In this document: in pieces, positions 8,720 through 16,237 of the stretch
Layout of the letters: the number at the start of each line of letters is the position of its first letter
Position numbering within the stretch: position 1 is the first letter of the stretch
Assembly (NCBI GenBank): GCA_023475455.1
Contig: JAMCVR010000244.1
Location: 1-21,792, forward strand
Reading direction: 5' to 3'
Source of the DNA: Thermoplasmatota archaeon
Lineage (GTDB): Bacteria; Pseudomonadota; Gammaproteobacteria; Burkholderiales; Thiobacillaceae
DNA length: 21,792 bases
Notes under the pieces: model-generated
The model's input: only the letters and a program-made list of their open reading frames with translations
What the model was told of the DNA's origin: nothing
The model's database searches: none
Translations under genes and position numbers: made by a program

Positions 8720-8748
8720 ATTGTATCTGTCGCCCCTCACCCGGTCAC
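8720..8748 (-). promoter_or_regulatory. Probable sigma-70 promoter of the OmpA-like gene
   Basis: On the minus strand, a -35-like GTGACC (8743-8748, four of six to consensus) is followed after 17 bases by TACAAT (8720-8725, five of six). It lies 71 bases before the start codon at 8649. A perfect seven-base inverted repeat, GACAGAT/ATCTGTC at 8707-8713 and 8725-8731, straddles the -10 box and could be an operator. This is read by eye only. Confidence 0.5.
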
Positions 8749-8780
8749 CAAAAGCCGGGGGGCTGACGTCTAAATCAGCT

Positions 8781-8808
8781 GCCGCGTTGCGCCTGCGCAA
8801 CACGCGGC
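8781..8808. terminator. GC-rich hairpin after mscL
   Basis: Left arm gccgcgttgcgc (8781-8792) pairs with the right arm 8795-8808, with a two-base bulge and a very short loop. It lies just downstream of the mscL stop on the minus strand. There is no T-run, so it may act as a weak or Rho-assisted terminator. Confidence 0.4.
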
Positions 8809-8815
8809 GCCTTAC

Positions 8816-9229
8816 TTACTTCTTCAGACCGTCCCGAATCTCGCGCAGCAGCACGATGTCTTCCGGCGTGGCCGTGGGGGACGCAGGCGGCGCCTCCTTC
8901 TTCAGCCGGTTGAGCTGCTTGACGATGACGAAGACGATGAAGGCCAGAATGACGAAATTGAGCAGGATGGTGAGGAAGCTGCCATAGGCGAACACCGGCA
9001 CCCCCGCATTCCTGACCTCGGCCAGCGTCATGGCCACGCCATCCGGCACGCTGCCGAGCGCGATGAACAGGTTGGAAAAGTCGAAGCCGCCGAATACCGC
9101 GCCGACGACCGGCATGATCAAATCCTTGACGATGGAATCGACGATCTTGCCGAAGGCGGCGCCGATGATGACGCCGACCGCCAGGTCCATGGCATTGCCC
9201 TTGACCGCGAATTCTTTGAATTCGGACAT
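8816..9229 (-). CDS. mscL: Large-conductance mechanosensitive channel
   Basis: A 137-residue MscL, the usual family length. It forms a homopentameric inner-membrane channel that opens under extreme membrane tension to release solutes during osmotic downshock. Visible features: an N-terminal amphipathic start [12 protein letters not shown], the pore helix [18 protein letters not shown] (about residues 13-30), a periplasmic loop, a second hydrophobic helix [19 protein letters not shown], then [12 protein letters not shown] and a C-terminal helix ending REIRDGLKK. The ATG at 9227-9229 was chosen over an upstream frame reaching 9364 because the family begins here and a purine-rich site lies upstream. 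It is divergent from dusB with about 128 bases between, where both promoters should lie. Confidence 0.95.
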   Translation of the reverse strand: MSEFKEFAVKGNAMDLAVGVIIGAAFGKIVDSIVKDLIMPVVGAVFGGFDFSNLFIALGSVPDGVAMTLAEVRNAGVPVFAYGSFLTILLNFVILAFIVFVIVKQLNRLKKEAPPASPTATPEDIVLLREIRDGLKK

Positions 9230-9357
9230 GAAGCTCAAGTTTCCCCCTTGTGTTTGCCGGTGGAATATCGTGTGGTTGATGATAGTCACAGCGGCGACAG
9301 GCTGCCAGTACAAAAGTAATTTTTCCCGGCTTGGTGGGGGCCCGCGAGGAGGGTAAA

Positions 9358-9960
9358 ATGCCACCCCTTATGCGCATCGGCAGCCACCTCCTCAAGAACC
9401 GCCTGATCGTCGCCCCCATGGCCGGGGTGACCGACCGGCCTTTCCGCCAGCTTTGCAAGAAGCTGGGCGCGGGCATGGCCGTGTCCGAGATGGTGACGTC
9501 GAACTCGCTCTTGTACGGCTCGGCGAAGACGGCGCGGCGCGCCAACCACGAAGGCGAGGCCGACCCGATCAGCGTGCAGATCGCCGGCGCCGACCCGAAG
9601 ATGATGGCGGAGGCCGCGTGCCACAACGTCGACCGCGGCGCCCAGATCATCGACATCAACATGGGCTGCCCGGCCAGGAAGGTGTGCAACGTGATGGCGG
9701 GTTCCGCCCTGCTGCAGGACGAGCCGCTGGTCGGGCGCATCCTCGACGCCGTGGTGAAGGCCGTTCCCGACGTGCCGGTGACGCTGAAGATCCGTACCGG
9801 CTGGGACCGCGAGCACAGGAATGCGCTCAGCATCCTCAAAATTGCCGAGAACGCCGGGGTGCAGGCGCTGGCGATGCACGGCCGCACCCGCGCCTGCGGC
9901 TACAGCGGCGAGGCCGAATACGACACCCTCCGCGCGGTGAAGGCGAACGCGAAGATTCCG
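9358..9960 (+). CDS. dusB: tRNA-dihydrouridine synthase B, N-terminal part (frame broken)
   Basis: An FMN-dependent enzyme that reduces specific uridines in the tRNA D-loop. The first 201 codons are here: [19 protein letters not shown] near the start, the catalytic-Cys motif [11 protein letters not shown] (C104), and LKIRTGW. An ATG at 9358 is preceded by GAGGAGGG at suitable spacing; an ATG at 9370 is possible but too far from that site. At 9960/9961 a 415-bp duplication shifts the frame. Joining 9960 to 10376 gives an intact protein of 354 residues. A long open frame continuing to 11091 is an accident that reads shifted dusB and then fis. Confidence 0.9.
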
Positions 9961-10375
9961 CCACGAAGGCGAGGCCGACCCGATCAGCGTGCAGATCGCC
10001 GGCGCCGACCCGAAGATGATGGCGGAGGCCGCGTGCCACAACGTCGACCGCGGCGCCCAGATCATCGACATCAACATGGGCTGCCCGGCCAGGAAGGTGT
10101 GCAACGTGATGGCGGGTTCCGCCCTGCTGCAGGACGAGCCGCTGGTCGGGCGCATCCTCGACGCCGTGGTGAAGGCCGTTCCCGACGTGCCGGTGACGCT
10201 GAAGATCCGTACCGGCTGGGACCGCGAGCACAGGAATGCGCTCAGCATCCTCAAAATTGCCGAGAACGCCGGGGTGCAGGCGCTGGCGATGCACGGCCGC
10301 ACCCGCGCCTGCGGCTACAGCGGCGAGGCCGAATACGACACCCTCCGCGCGGTGAAGGCGAACGCGAAGATTCCG
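9546..10375. repeat. Tandem duplication of 415 bp in dusB
   Basis: 9546-9960 equals 9961-10375. The junction at 9960/9961 shows no shared base on either side, unlike the other duplications. The unit is not a multiple of three and breaks the frame. Confidence 0.92.
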
Positions 10376-10837
10376 GTCATCGCCAACGGCGACATCACCA
10401 CCCCGGAAAAGGCGCAATACGTCCTCGAATACACCGGCGCCGACGCCGTGATGATCGGCCGCGCCGCGCAGGGCCGCCCGTGGGTCTTCCGCGAGATCGC
10501 ACACTTCCTCGCCACCGGCGTTCACCTGCCGCAGCCGGAAGTGGCGGAAATCCACGCCGTGCTGCTCCAGCACATCCACGACCTGTACGCATTCTACGGC
10601 GACGTCACCGGGGTGCGCGTCGCGCGCAAGCACATTTCCTGGTACACCCGCGGGCTGGTCGGCAGCAGCGCCTTCCGCCACACCATGAACCGGCTCGACT
10701 CGGCGGCCGAACAGCTCGCCGTGGTCAACGACTACTTTGCCCAGGCGGCGCGCGCCGACAACCGCCTGCGCTACGAAACCGAACTCCAAAACAACAACGC
10801 GGAAGACATGCCGCCCGCCTCACGGCTCGCGGCATAA
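9961..10837 (+). CDS. dusB: tRNA-dihydrouridine synthase B, C-terminal part
   Basis: This repeats 9546-9960 and then carries the unique 3' end to the TAA at 10835-10837. It contains the catalytic-Cys motif again, the flavin-site block VIANGDI and GADAVMIGRAAQGRPW, and the C-terminal helical domain. Read alone it could start at a TTG or GTG near 9989, without the N-terminal FMN-binding strands, so it is unlikely to be active as a separate product. It is followed 14 bases later by fis, the common dusB-fis operon of proteobacteria. Confidence 0.9.
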
Positions 10838-10851
10838 AGGGGAACTTCAAC

Positions 10852-11091
10852 ATGATGGAAGAAAACGAAATCGCCGCCTGCATGCGGCGGTCGCTCAACC
10901 GCTATTTCAAGGACCTCGACGGCGAAACGCCGACCGAGATTTACAGCATGGTGCTGGGCGCGGTGGAAAAACCCCTGCTGGCCTACATCCTCGACCGCGC
11001 CGAAGGCAACCAGACGCGCGCCGCCGACATGCTCGGCATCAACCGCAACACCCTGCGCAAGAAAATGCGCGAACACGGCCTCTCGGATTAA
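10852..11091 (+). CDS. fis: Fis family DNA-binding regulator
   Basis: A 79-residue small nucleoid protein. The C-terminal helix-turn-helix is clear: [26 protein letters not shown] (about residues 51-76, here read in two halves), as in Fis, which bends DNA and affects rRNA promoters, recombination and global supercoiling. The N-terminal region with [19 protein letters not shown] is typical of betaproteobacterial Fis. ATG at 10852, with a second ATG directly after it at 10855; AAGGGGAA lies upstream. It sits downstream of dusB as in many proteobacteria, and seven bases before purH, so the three genes are probably cotranscribed. Confidence 0.93.
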   Translation: MMEENEIAACMRRSLNRYFKDLDGETPTEIYSMVLGAVEKPLLAYILDRAEGNQTRAADMLGINRNTLRKKMREHGLSD

Positions 11092-11098
11092 ATTCCCC

Positions 11099-12685
11099 AT
11101 GACCATTCAACGTGCCCTGCTTTCCGTGTCGGATAAAACCGGTCTCGTCGATTTCGCCCGCGCGCTCGCCACGGCCGGCGTCGAACTGCTGTCCACCGGC
11201 GGCACCGCCAAGGCGTTGCGCGACGCCGGCCTGGCGGTGATCGACGTCAGCGACTACACCGGCTTCCCGGAAATGCTCGACGGCCGCGTCAAGACGCTGC
11301 ATTCCAAGGTGCACGGCGGCATCCTGGCGCGGCGCGACCTTGCGGATCACGTCGCCACCATGGAGAAGCACGGCATGCCCTACATCGACCTGGTGTGCGT
11401 AAACCTCTATCCCTTCGTCGCCACCGTATCGAAGCCGCACACGCTGGACGACGCCATCGAGAACATCGACATCGGCGGCCCGGCGATGGTGCGCTCGTCG
11501 GCCAAGAACTACCGCCATGTCGCCATCGTCACCGACCCCGCCGACTACCCGGCGCTGGTCGCCGAAATGCAGGCCAACGGCGGCGTGCTGACCGACGCCA
11601 CCCGCTTCAATCTGGCGAAGAAGGCGTTTTCCCACACCGCCGAATACGACGGCGCCATCAGCAACTATCTCACCGCGCTCAACGAAAAGAATGAGCGCGA
11701 GGCCTTCGGCGAGAAGCTGAACCTGCAGTTCACCCGCGCGCAGACCTGCCGCTACGGCGAGAACCCGCACCAGGCCGGCGCCTTCTACGTCGAGGCCAAG
11801 GCCCCGGCCGGCACGATTTCCACGGCACGGCAGATCCAGGGCAAGGAACTCTCCTACAACAACATCGCCGACACCGACGCCGCGCTCGAATGCGTGAAGC
11901 TGTTCGACGCCGCACCCGCCTGCGTCATCGTCAAGCACGCCAACCCGTGCGGCGTGGCCTACGGCGCGACTCTGCTGGACGCCTACGACCGCGCCTATCA
12001 GACCGATCCCGAATCGGCCTTCGGCGGCATCATCGCCTTCAACGGCCGGCTGGATGGGGCAACGGCGCAGGCCATCGTCGAACGCCAGTTCGTCGAGGTC
12101 ATCATCGCGCCCGAAGTCAGCCCGGAAGCCTCCGCCGCCGTCGCCGCGAAGAAGAACGTGCGCCTGCTCGAATGCGGCCAATGGGCGGGGGCGCCGTCGG
12201 GGAACCCGACCCAATTGGGCACAGCCCAGCTCGACATGAAGCGCGTCGCCGGCGGCCTCCTGGTGCAGGACGCCGACGTGCTGCTGCACGGCGAGCTGAA
12301 GACCGTCACCCGGCGCGCGCCAAGCGCCCAGGAAATGGACGACCTCCTGTTCGCCTGGCGCGTCGCCAAGTTCGTCAAGTCCAATGCGATCGTCTACGCG
12401 AAAGACCGCATGACCGTCGGCGTCGGCGCCGGCCAGATGAGCCGCGTCAACTCGGCGCGCATCGCCGCGATCAAGGCCGAGCACGCCGGCCTGCCGGTGC
12501 CCGGCTCGGTGATGGCGTCCGACGCCTTCTTCCCCTTCCGCGACGGCATCGACCAGGCCGCGGCGGCGGGCATCCAGGCGGTGATCCAGCCCGGCGGCTC
12601 GATGCGCGACGACGAAGTCATCGCCGCGGCGAACGAGCACGGCATCGCGATGGTGTTCACCGGGACGCGGCATTTCCGACATTGA
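11099..12685 (+). CDS. purH: Bifunctional AICAR formyltransferase / IMP cyclohydrolase
   Basis: A 528-residue enzyme catalysing the last two steps of IMP synthesis. The N-terminal IMP cyclohydrolase domain shows [15 protein letters not shown] and [18 protein letters not shown]; the C-terminal AICAR formyltransferase domain has the active-site motif KHANPCG (K279, H280), [11 protein letters not shown], and the ending [14 protein letters not shown] and [16 protein letters not shown] tail (here [12 protein letters not shown]). The length is normal and the frame unbroken. The ATG at 11099 lies seven bases after the fis stop. purD follows after a 146-base gap filled by a hairpin element, so both purine genes are neighbours but may not be read at equal levels. 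Confidence 0.97.
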   Translation: MTIQRALLSVSDKTGLVDFARALATAGVELLSTGGTAKALRDAGLAVIDVSDYTGFPEMLDGRVKTLHSKVHGGILARRDLADHVATMEKHGMPYIDLVCVNLYPFVATVSKPHTLDDAIENIDIGGPAMVRSSAKNYRHVAIVTDPADYPALVAEMQANGGVLTDATRFNLAKKAFSHTAEYDGAISNYLTALNEKNEREAFGEKLNLQFTRAQTCRYGENPHQAGAFYVEAKAPAGTISTARQIQGKELSYNNIADTDAALECVKLFDAAPACVIVKHANPCGVAYGATLLDAYDRAYQTDPESAFGGIIAFNGRLDGATAQAIVERQFVEVIIAPEVSPEASAAVAAKKNVRLLECGQWAGAPSGNPTQLGTAQLDMKRVAGGLLVQDADVLLHGELKTVTRRAPSAQEMDDLLFAWRVAKFVKSNAIVYAKDRMTVGVGAGQMSRVNSARIAAIKAEHAGLPVPGSVMASDAFFPFRDGIDQAAAAGIQAVIQPGGSMRDDEVIAAANEHGIAMVFTGTRHFRH

Positions 12686-12690
12686 TTGCG

Positions 12691-12806
12691 AGGGACTAGG
12701 AGCTAGGATTTAGGGGCTAGGGAATGAGCGGCTTCGCCGCACCTCGTGAATTCATTCCACGCGGCGAAGCCGCACAAAGCCCCCTAATCCCTAGCTCCTA
12801 GCCCCT
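12691..12806. repeat. Long CTAGG-type palindromic element between purH and purD
   Basis: Outer arms 12691-12717 and 12779-12806 are near-perfect inverted repeats made of iterated words such as CTAGGAGCTAGG. An inner 13-bp perfect stem (12728-12740 with 12761-12773, gcggcttcgccgc) closes a 20-base loop. It fills most of the 146-base gap; the sequence then runs CT-rich into the purD ATG with no visible ribosome-binding site. It may end or attenuate transcription after purH, or be a mobile REP-like element. No other copy is present in the window. Confidence 0.7.
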
Positions 12807-12831
12807 AACCCCTAACCAGCCCCTCACACAC

Positions 12832-14109
12832 ATGAAACTCCTAGTCATCGGCTCCGGCGGACGCGAACACGCACTGGCGTGGAAGCTCGCGCAATCACCC
12901 CGCGTCTCGCAGGTATTCGTCGCGCCCGGCAACGGCGGCACGGCGACGGAAGACGGTCTGGTCAACGTGCCCTTGACCTCGATTCCGTCGCTGGTCGAAT
13001 TCGTCCGCCGCGATCCGGACATCGCGTTCACCGTGGTCGGCCCCGAGGCGCCGCTGGCGGCCGGCGTGGTCGACGCCTTCCGCGCCGCCGGCCTGAAGAT
13101 TTTCGGCCCCACGCAGGCCGCCGCCCGGCTCGAGAGCTCGAAGGATTTCGCCAAGCAGTTCATGGCGCGCCACGGCATTCCCACCGCCGCCTTCGGCACC
13201 TTCACCGATGCCGCCGCGGCGCACGCCTACATCGATCAACACGGCGCGCCCATCGTGGTGAAGGCCGACGGCCTCGCCGCCGGCAAGGGCGTGGTGGTCG
13301 CCGCCACCGCGGAGGAAGCGCATGCCGCGGTCGATGCCATGCTCTCCGGCAACAGCATGGGCGAAGCCGGGCATCGTGTGGTGATCGAGAAATGCCTCAT
13401 CGGCGAGGAAGCCAGCTTCATCGTCATGGTCGACGGCGAGCATGTGCTGGCGCTCGCTTCCAGCCAGGACCACAAGCGCCTGGGCGACGGCGACACCGGC
13501 CCCAACACCGGCGGCATGGGCGCGTATTCGCCGGCCCCGGTCGTCACGCCCGAGCTGCACGCGCGCATCATGCGCGAGGTCATCCACCCCACCGTCGAAG
13601 GCATGGCCGCCGACGGCATCCGCTATACCGGCTTTCTCTACGCCGGCATCATGGTCGGTGCGGACGGCGCACCCAGGGTGCTCGAATTCAACTGCCGCAT
13701 GGGCGACCCGGAAACCCAGCCGATCATGATGCGGCTGAAATCCGATCTGGTGACCCTGGTGGAAGCGGCCGTCAACGGCCGGCTCGACCAGGTCGAAGCC
13801 GAATGGGACCGCCGCACCGCGCTCGCCGTGGTGCTGGCGGCCGCCGGCTATCCGGACGCTCCGCAAAAAGGCGCCGTCCTCGGCGCGCTGCCCGCCGCGG
13901 CCGAGGACCTGCACGTGTTCCACGCCGGCACCGCCGCGCGGGACGGCCGGACGGTGGTGAGCGGCGGCCGCGTGCTGGCGGTGACCGCGCTCGGCGACAG
14001 CGTGCGCATGGCGCAGAAACGCGCCTACGAAGCGGTGGCGGCCATCCACTTCGACGGCATGCAATATCGCCGCGACATCGGCTGGCGTGCGCTTGACCGG
14101 AAAAAGTGA
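12832..14109 (+). CDS. purD: Phosphoribosylamine-glycine ligase (GAR synthetase)
   Basis: A complete 425-residue enzyme that joins glycine to phosphoribosylamine with ATP in the second step of purine synthesis. Visible: N-terminal [34 protein letters not shown], the ATP-grasp region with [30 protein letters not shown], the family signature block [20 protein letters not shown], and [19 protein letters not shown]. The ATG at 12832 fits the family N-terminus. The last 82 codons are repeated at 14506-14752, but this copy is intact. The following gene, tsaC, begins about ten bases after the stop. Confidence 0.97.
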   Translation: MKLLVIGSGGREHALAWKLAQSPRVSQVFVAPGNGGTATEDGLVNVPLTSIPSLVEFVRRDPDIAFTVVGPEAPLAAGVVDAFRAAGLKIFGPTQAAARLESSKDFAKQFMARHGIPTAAFGTFTDAAAAHAYIDQHGAPIVVKADGLAAGKGVVVAATAEEAHAAVDAMLSGNSMGEAGHRVVIEKCLIGEEASFIVMVDGEHVLALASSQDHKRLGDGDTGPNTGGMGAYSPAPVVTPELHARIMREVIHPTVEGMAADGIRYTGFLYAGIMVGADGAPRVLEFNCRMGDPETQPIMMRLKSDLVTLVEAAVNGRLDQVEAEWDRRTALAVVLAAAGYPDAPQKGAVLGALPAAAEDLHVFHAGTAARDGRTVVSGGRVLAVTALGDSVRMAQKRAYEAVAAIHFDGMQYRRDIGWRALDRKK

Positions 14110-14118
14110 GGGTGAGGC

Positions 14119-14409
14119 GTGAGGGGTGAGGGGGCGGAACTGCGCGCGCACCTGCGGCGCGGCGACCTGATCGCCTACCCGACCGAATCCTGTTACGGGC
14201 TCGGCTGCGATCCGCGCAACGTCCGCGCGCTGCAACGGCTCATCCGGCTGAAGGGCCGCAGCGCCGCCAAAGGCCTGCTCCTGATCGCCGACCGTTTCAA
14301 ACGACTGAAACCCTTTGTTCGTCCCTTGAGCGCAGCTGAGCGGGGGCGGATGCAACGCAGCTGGCCCGGCCCCGTGACCTGGGTGGTGCCGGCGTCCGCC
14401 GCCTGCCCG
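14119..14409 (+). pseudogene. tsaC: Truncated first copy of tsaC
   Basis: The first 97 codons are identical to the intact tsaC at 14762: [34 protein letters not shown] and [13 protein letters not shown]. The sequence then switches at 14409/14410 to a stretch that is not tsaC, so the second half with the STSAN motif is missing. It would be the native 5' end in an undamaged chromosome. On its own it should not be functional. Confidence 0.85.
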
Positions 14410-14514
14410 TCGGCTTTGCGGTGGAAGACCGCGACCGCTCCAAGGGCGTGTATTTCGTGCGCTACATCGATCCCGAGATCGACAACGGCAGCAAGCGCGA
14501 CGAAGGCAAAAAGG
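14409..14514 (+). pseudogene. bamC: Short bamC-like fragment inserted at a duplication junction
   Basis: At least 96 bases (14410-14505) belong to neither tsaC nor purD. In the frame starting at 14409 they read VGFAVEDRDRSKGVYFVRYI followed by DPEIDNGSKRDEGKK, which strongly resembles a repeat of BamC/NlpB, the outer membrane assembly lipoprotein. The fragment meets the purD copy at about nine bases common to both (gcaaaaagg, 14506-14514). No complete bamC is in the window, so this piece was joined in from elsewhere in the genome or library. The identification is from recall of the family. Confidence 0.6.
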
Positions 14515-14752
14515 CGCCGTCCTCGGCGCGCTGCCCGCCGCGGCCGAGGACCTGCACGTGTTCCACGCCGGCACCGCCGCGCGGGACGGCCGGACGGTGG
14601 TGAGCGGCGGCCGCGTGCTGGCGGTGACCGCGCTCGGCGACAGCGTGCGCATGGCGCAGAAACGCGCCTACGAAGCGGTGGCGGCCATCCACTTCGACGG
14701 CATGCAATATCGCCGCGACATCGGCTGGCGTGCGCTTGACCGGAAAAAGTGA
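14506..14752 (+). pseudogene. purD: Duplicate 3' end of purD
   Basis: Bases 14506-14752 repeat 13863-14109 (offset 643) and encode the last 82 residues of GAR synthetase, with its stop codon. There is no native start; a GTG at 14558 could open a 64-residue remnant. It leads directly into the intact tsaC. Confidence 0.88.
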
Positions 14753-14777
14753 GGGTGAGGCGTGAGGGGTGAGGGGG
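14749..14777. repeat. GTGAGG iterated word at the purD-tsaC junction
   Basis: The purD stop is followed by repeated GTGAGG/GTGAGGC/GTGAGGG words. It supplies both a GAGGG ribosome-binding site (14751-14755) and the GTG start of tsaC at 14762. An identical stretch at 14106-14134 belongs to the other duplication copy. Confidence 0.6.
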
Positions 14778-15310
14778 CGGAACTGCGCGCGCACCTGCGG
14801 CGCGGCGACCTGATCGCCTACCCGACCGAATCCTGTTACGGGCTCGGCTGCGATCCGCGCAACGTCCGCGCGCTGCAACGGCTCATCCGGCTGAAGGGCC
14901 GCAGCGCCGCCAAAGGCCTGCTCCTGATCGCCGACCGTTTCAAACGACTGAAACCCTTTGTTCGTCCCTTGAGCGCAGCTGAGCGGGGGCGGATGCAACG
15001 CAGCTGGCCCGGCCCCGTGACCTGGGTGGTGCCGGCGTCCGCCGCCTGCCCGGCCCTGCTCACCGGCGGGCGCCCCACGATTGCCGTGCGCGTCACCGCC
15101 CATCCCGGCGCTGCGCGGCTGTGCCGCAGCCTCGGCATGGCGCTGGTCTCCACCAGCGCCAACAAAAGCGGCCGGAAACCCGCCAAAACCGCGGCGGAAT
15201 GCCGCAGAATATTCGGCGCGCGGGTGCGCGTGATCACCGGCCGCATCGGCACGCGCAAACGCCCATCCACCCTGATCGACTTAGCCACCGGAACGCTTCT
15301 TCGCCCCTGA
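14762..15310 (+). CDS. tsaC: Threonylcarbamoyl-AMP synthase (TsaC/YrdC/Sua5 family)
   Basis: A 182-residue protein, close to the length of E. coli TsaC (short form without the extra Sua5 domain). It makes threonylcarbamoyl-AMP from threonine, bicarbonate and ATP for the t6A modification of tRNAs reading ANN codons. Visible: [30 protein letters not shown] (KxR motif), [12 protein letters not shown], and [13 protein letters not shown] (the STSAN signature). The GTG at 14762 is the only plausible start, since an in-frame stop occurs two codons upstream at 14756; it lies inside a GTGAGG-repeat. The stop overlaps the hemF start by one base (TGATG), so the two genes are likely translationally coupled. 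Confidence 0.92.
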   Translation: MRGEGAELRAHLRRGDLIAYPTESCYGLGCDPRNVRALQRLIRLKGRSAAKGLLLIADRFKRLKPFVRPLSAAERGRMQRSWPGPVTWVVPASAACPALLTGGRPTIAVRVTAHPGAARLCRSLGMALVSTSANKSGRKPAKTAAECRRIFGARVRVITGRIGTRKRPSTLIDLATGTLLRP

Positions 15311-16236
15311 TGTCTGCCCCTACCTCCGTCACCGCCACGTTTGATACCAGCGCAGTCAAATCCTGGCTGCTCGACCTGCAGGCGCGCATCGTCGCCGCGC
15401 TCGAAGCCGCCGACGGCCTGCCCTTCCGCACCGACGCCTGGGAGCGCTCCGAAGGCGGCGGCGGCATCTCGCGGCTGATCGAGGAGGGCAAGGTGTTCGA
15501 GCGCGGCGGGGTGAACTTCTCGCACGTCACGGGGAGCCGGCTGCCGCCTTCGGCCAGCGCGCACCGGCCGGAACTCGCCGGACGGCGCTGGGAGGCGATG
15601 GGCGTCTCGCTGGTGCTGCACCCGAAGAATCCCTACGCGCCGACGGTGCACATGAACGTGCGCTGCTTCGTCGCGCTGAAGGACGGCGAGGCCCCGGTGT
15701 GGTGGTTCGGCGGCGGCATGGACCTCACGCCCTACTACGGCTTCGGGGAGGACGCGCGGCATTTCCACGCCACCTGCAAGAACGCGCTCGATCCCTTCGG
15801 CGCCGGTCTGCACCCGCGCTTCAAGAACTGGTGCGACCGCTACTTCTTCCTCAAGCACCGCAACGAACCGCGCGGCATCGGCGGCGTGTTCTTCGACGAC
15901 TTCGCAGAAGGCGGATTCGACCATGCGTTCGGCATGACGAAAAGCGTGGGCGATGCCTTCCTCACCGCCTATCTGCCCATCCTCGAACGCCGCAAGGACA
16001 CCGAATACGGCGAGCGCGAGCGCGATTTCCAGGCCTACCGGCGCGGGCGCTATGTCGAATTCAACCTGGTGTACGACCGCGGCACGCTGTTCGGCCTGCA
16101 GTCGGGCGGGCGCACCGAATCCATCCTGATGTCGCTGCCGCCGATCGTGAAATGGCGTTACGACTGGCACCCCGAGCCCGGCACGCCGGAAGCGGCGCTG
16201 ACCAGCGATTTTCTGGCCGCGCGCGACTGGGTCTGA
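15310..16236 (+). CDS. hemF: Oxygen-dependent coproporphyrinogen III oxidase
   Basis: A 308-residue enzyme that oxidatively decarboxylates two propionates of coproporphyrinogen III to give protoporphyrinogen IX, using O2. Family blocks are clear and in order: [34 protein letters not shown] N-terminal region (here read in parts), [57 protein letters not shown] and [18 protein letters not shown], ending in [15 protein letters not shown]. The ATG at 15310 overlaps the tsaC stop by one base. It implies that the organism makes haem with oxygen available at least part of the time. The next gene starts one base after its stop. Confidence 0.97.
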   Translation: MSAPTSVTATFDTSAVKSWLLDLQARIVAALEAADGLPFRTDAWERSEGGGGISRLIEEGKVFERGGVNFSHVTGSRLPPSASAHRPELAGRRWEAMGVSLVLHPKNPYAPTVHMNVRCFVALKDGEAPVWWFGGGMDLTPYYGFGEDARHFHATCKNALDPFGAGLHPRFKNWCDRYFFLKHRNEPRGIGGVFFDDFAEGGFDHAFGMTKSVGDAFLTAYLPILERRKDTEYGERERDFQAYRRGRYVEFNLVYDRGTLFGLQSGGRTESILMSLPPIVKWRYDWHPEPGTPEAALTSDFLAARDWV

Positions 16237-16237
16237 C

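Larger units (their letters stand above)
13863..15052. repeat. Direct duplication, offset 643 bp, across purD-tsaC
   Basis: 13863-14409 equals 14506-15052, that is a 547-bp repeat, with about 96 bases of unrelated (bamC-like) sequence between the copies. Unlike the other duplications it leaves one intact copy of each gene: purD before it and tsaC after it. Confidence 0.92.

Noticed and set aside
9331..11091. A 586-codon open frame resembling a DusB-Fis fusion protein
   Set aside because: The middle part is dusB read in a shifted frame after the 415-bp duplication; fis has its own start and ribosome-binding site at 10852.
11039..12682. A 547-codon minus-strand frame opposite purH
   Set aside because: Shadow of purH; low-complexity composition and no recognised domain.
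14119..14739. A 206-codon frame fusing TsaC to an Arg-rich tail
   Set aside because: The tail reads bamC-like and purD sequence out of frame after the junction at 14409.
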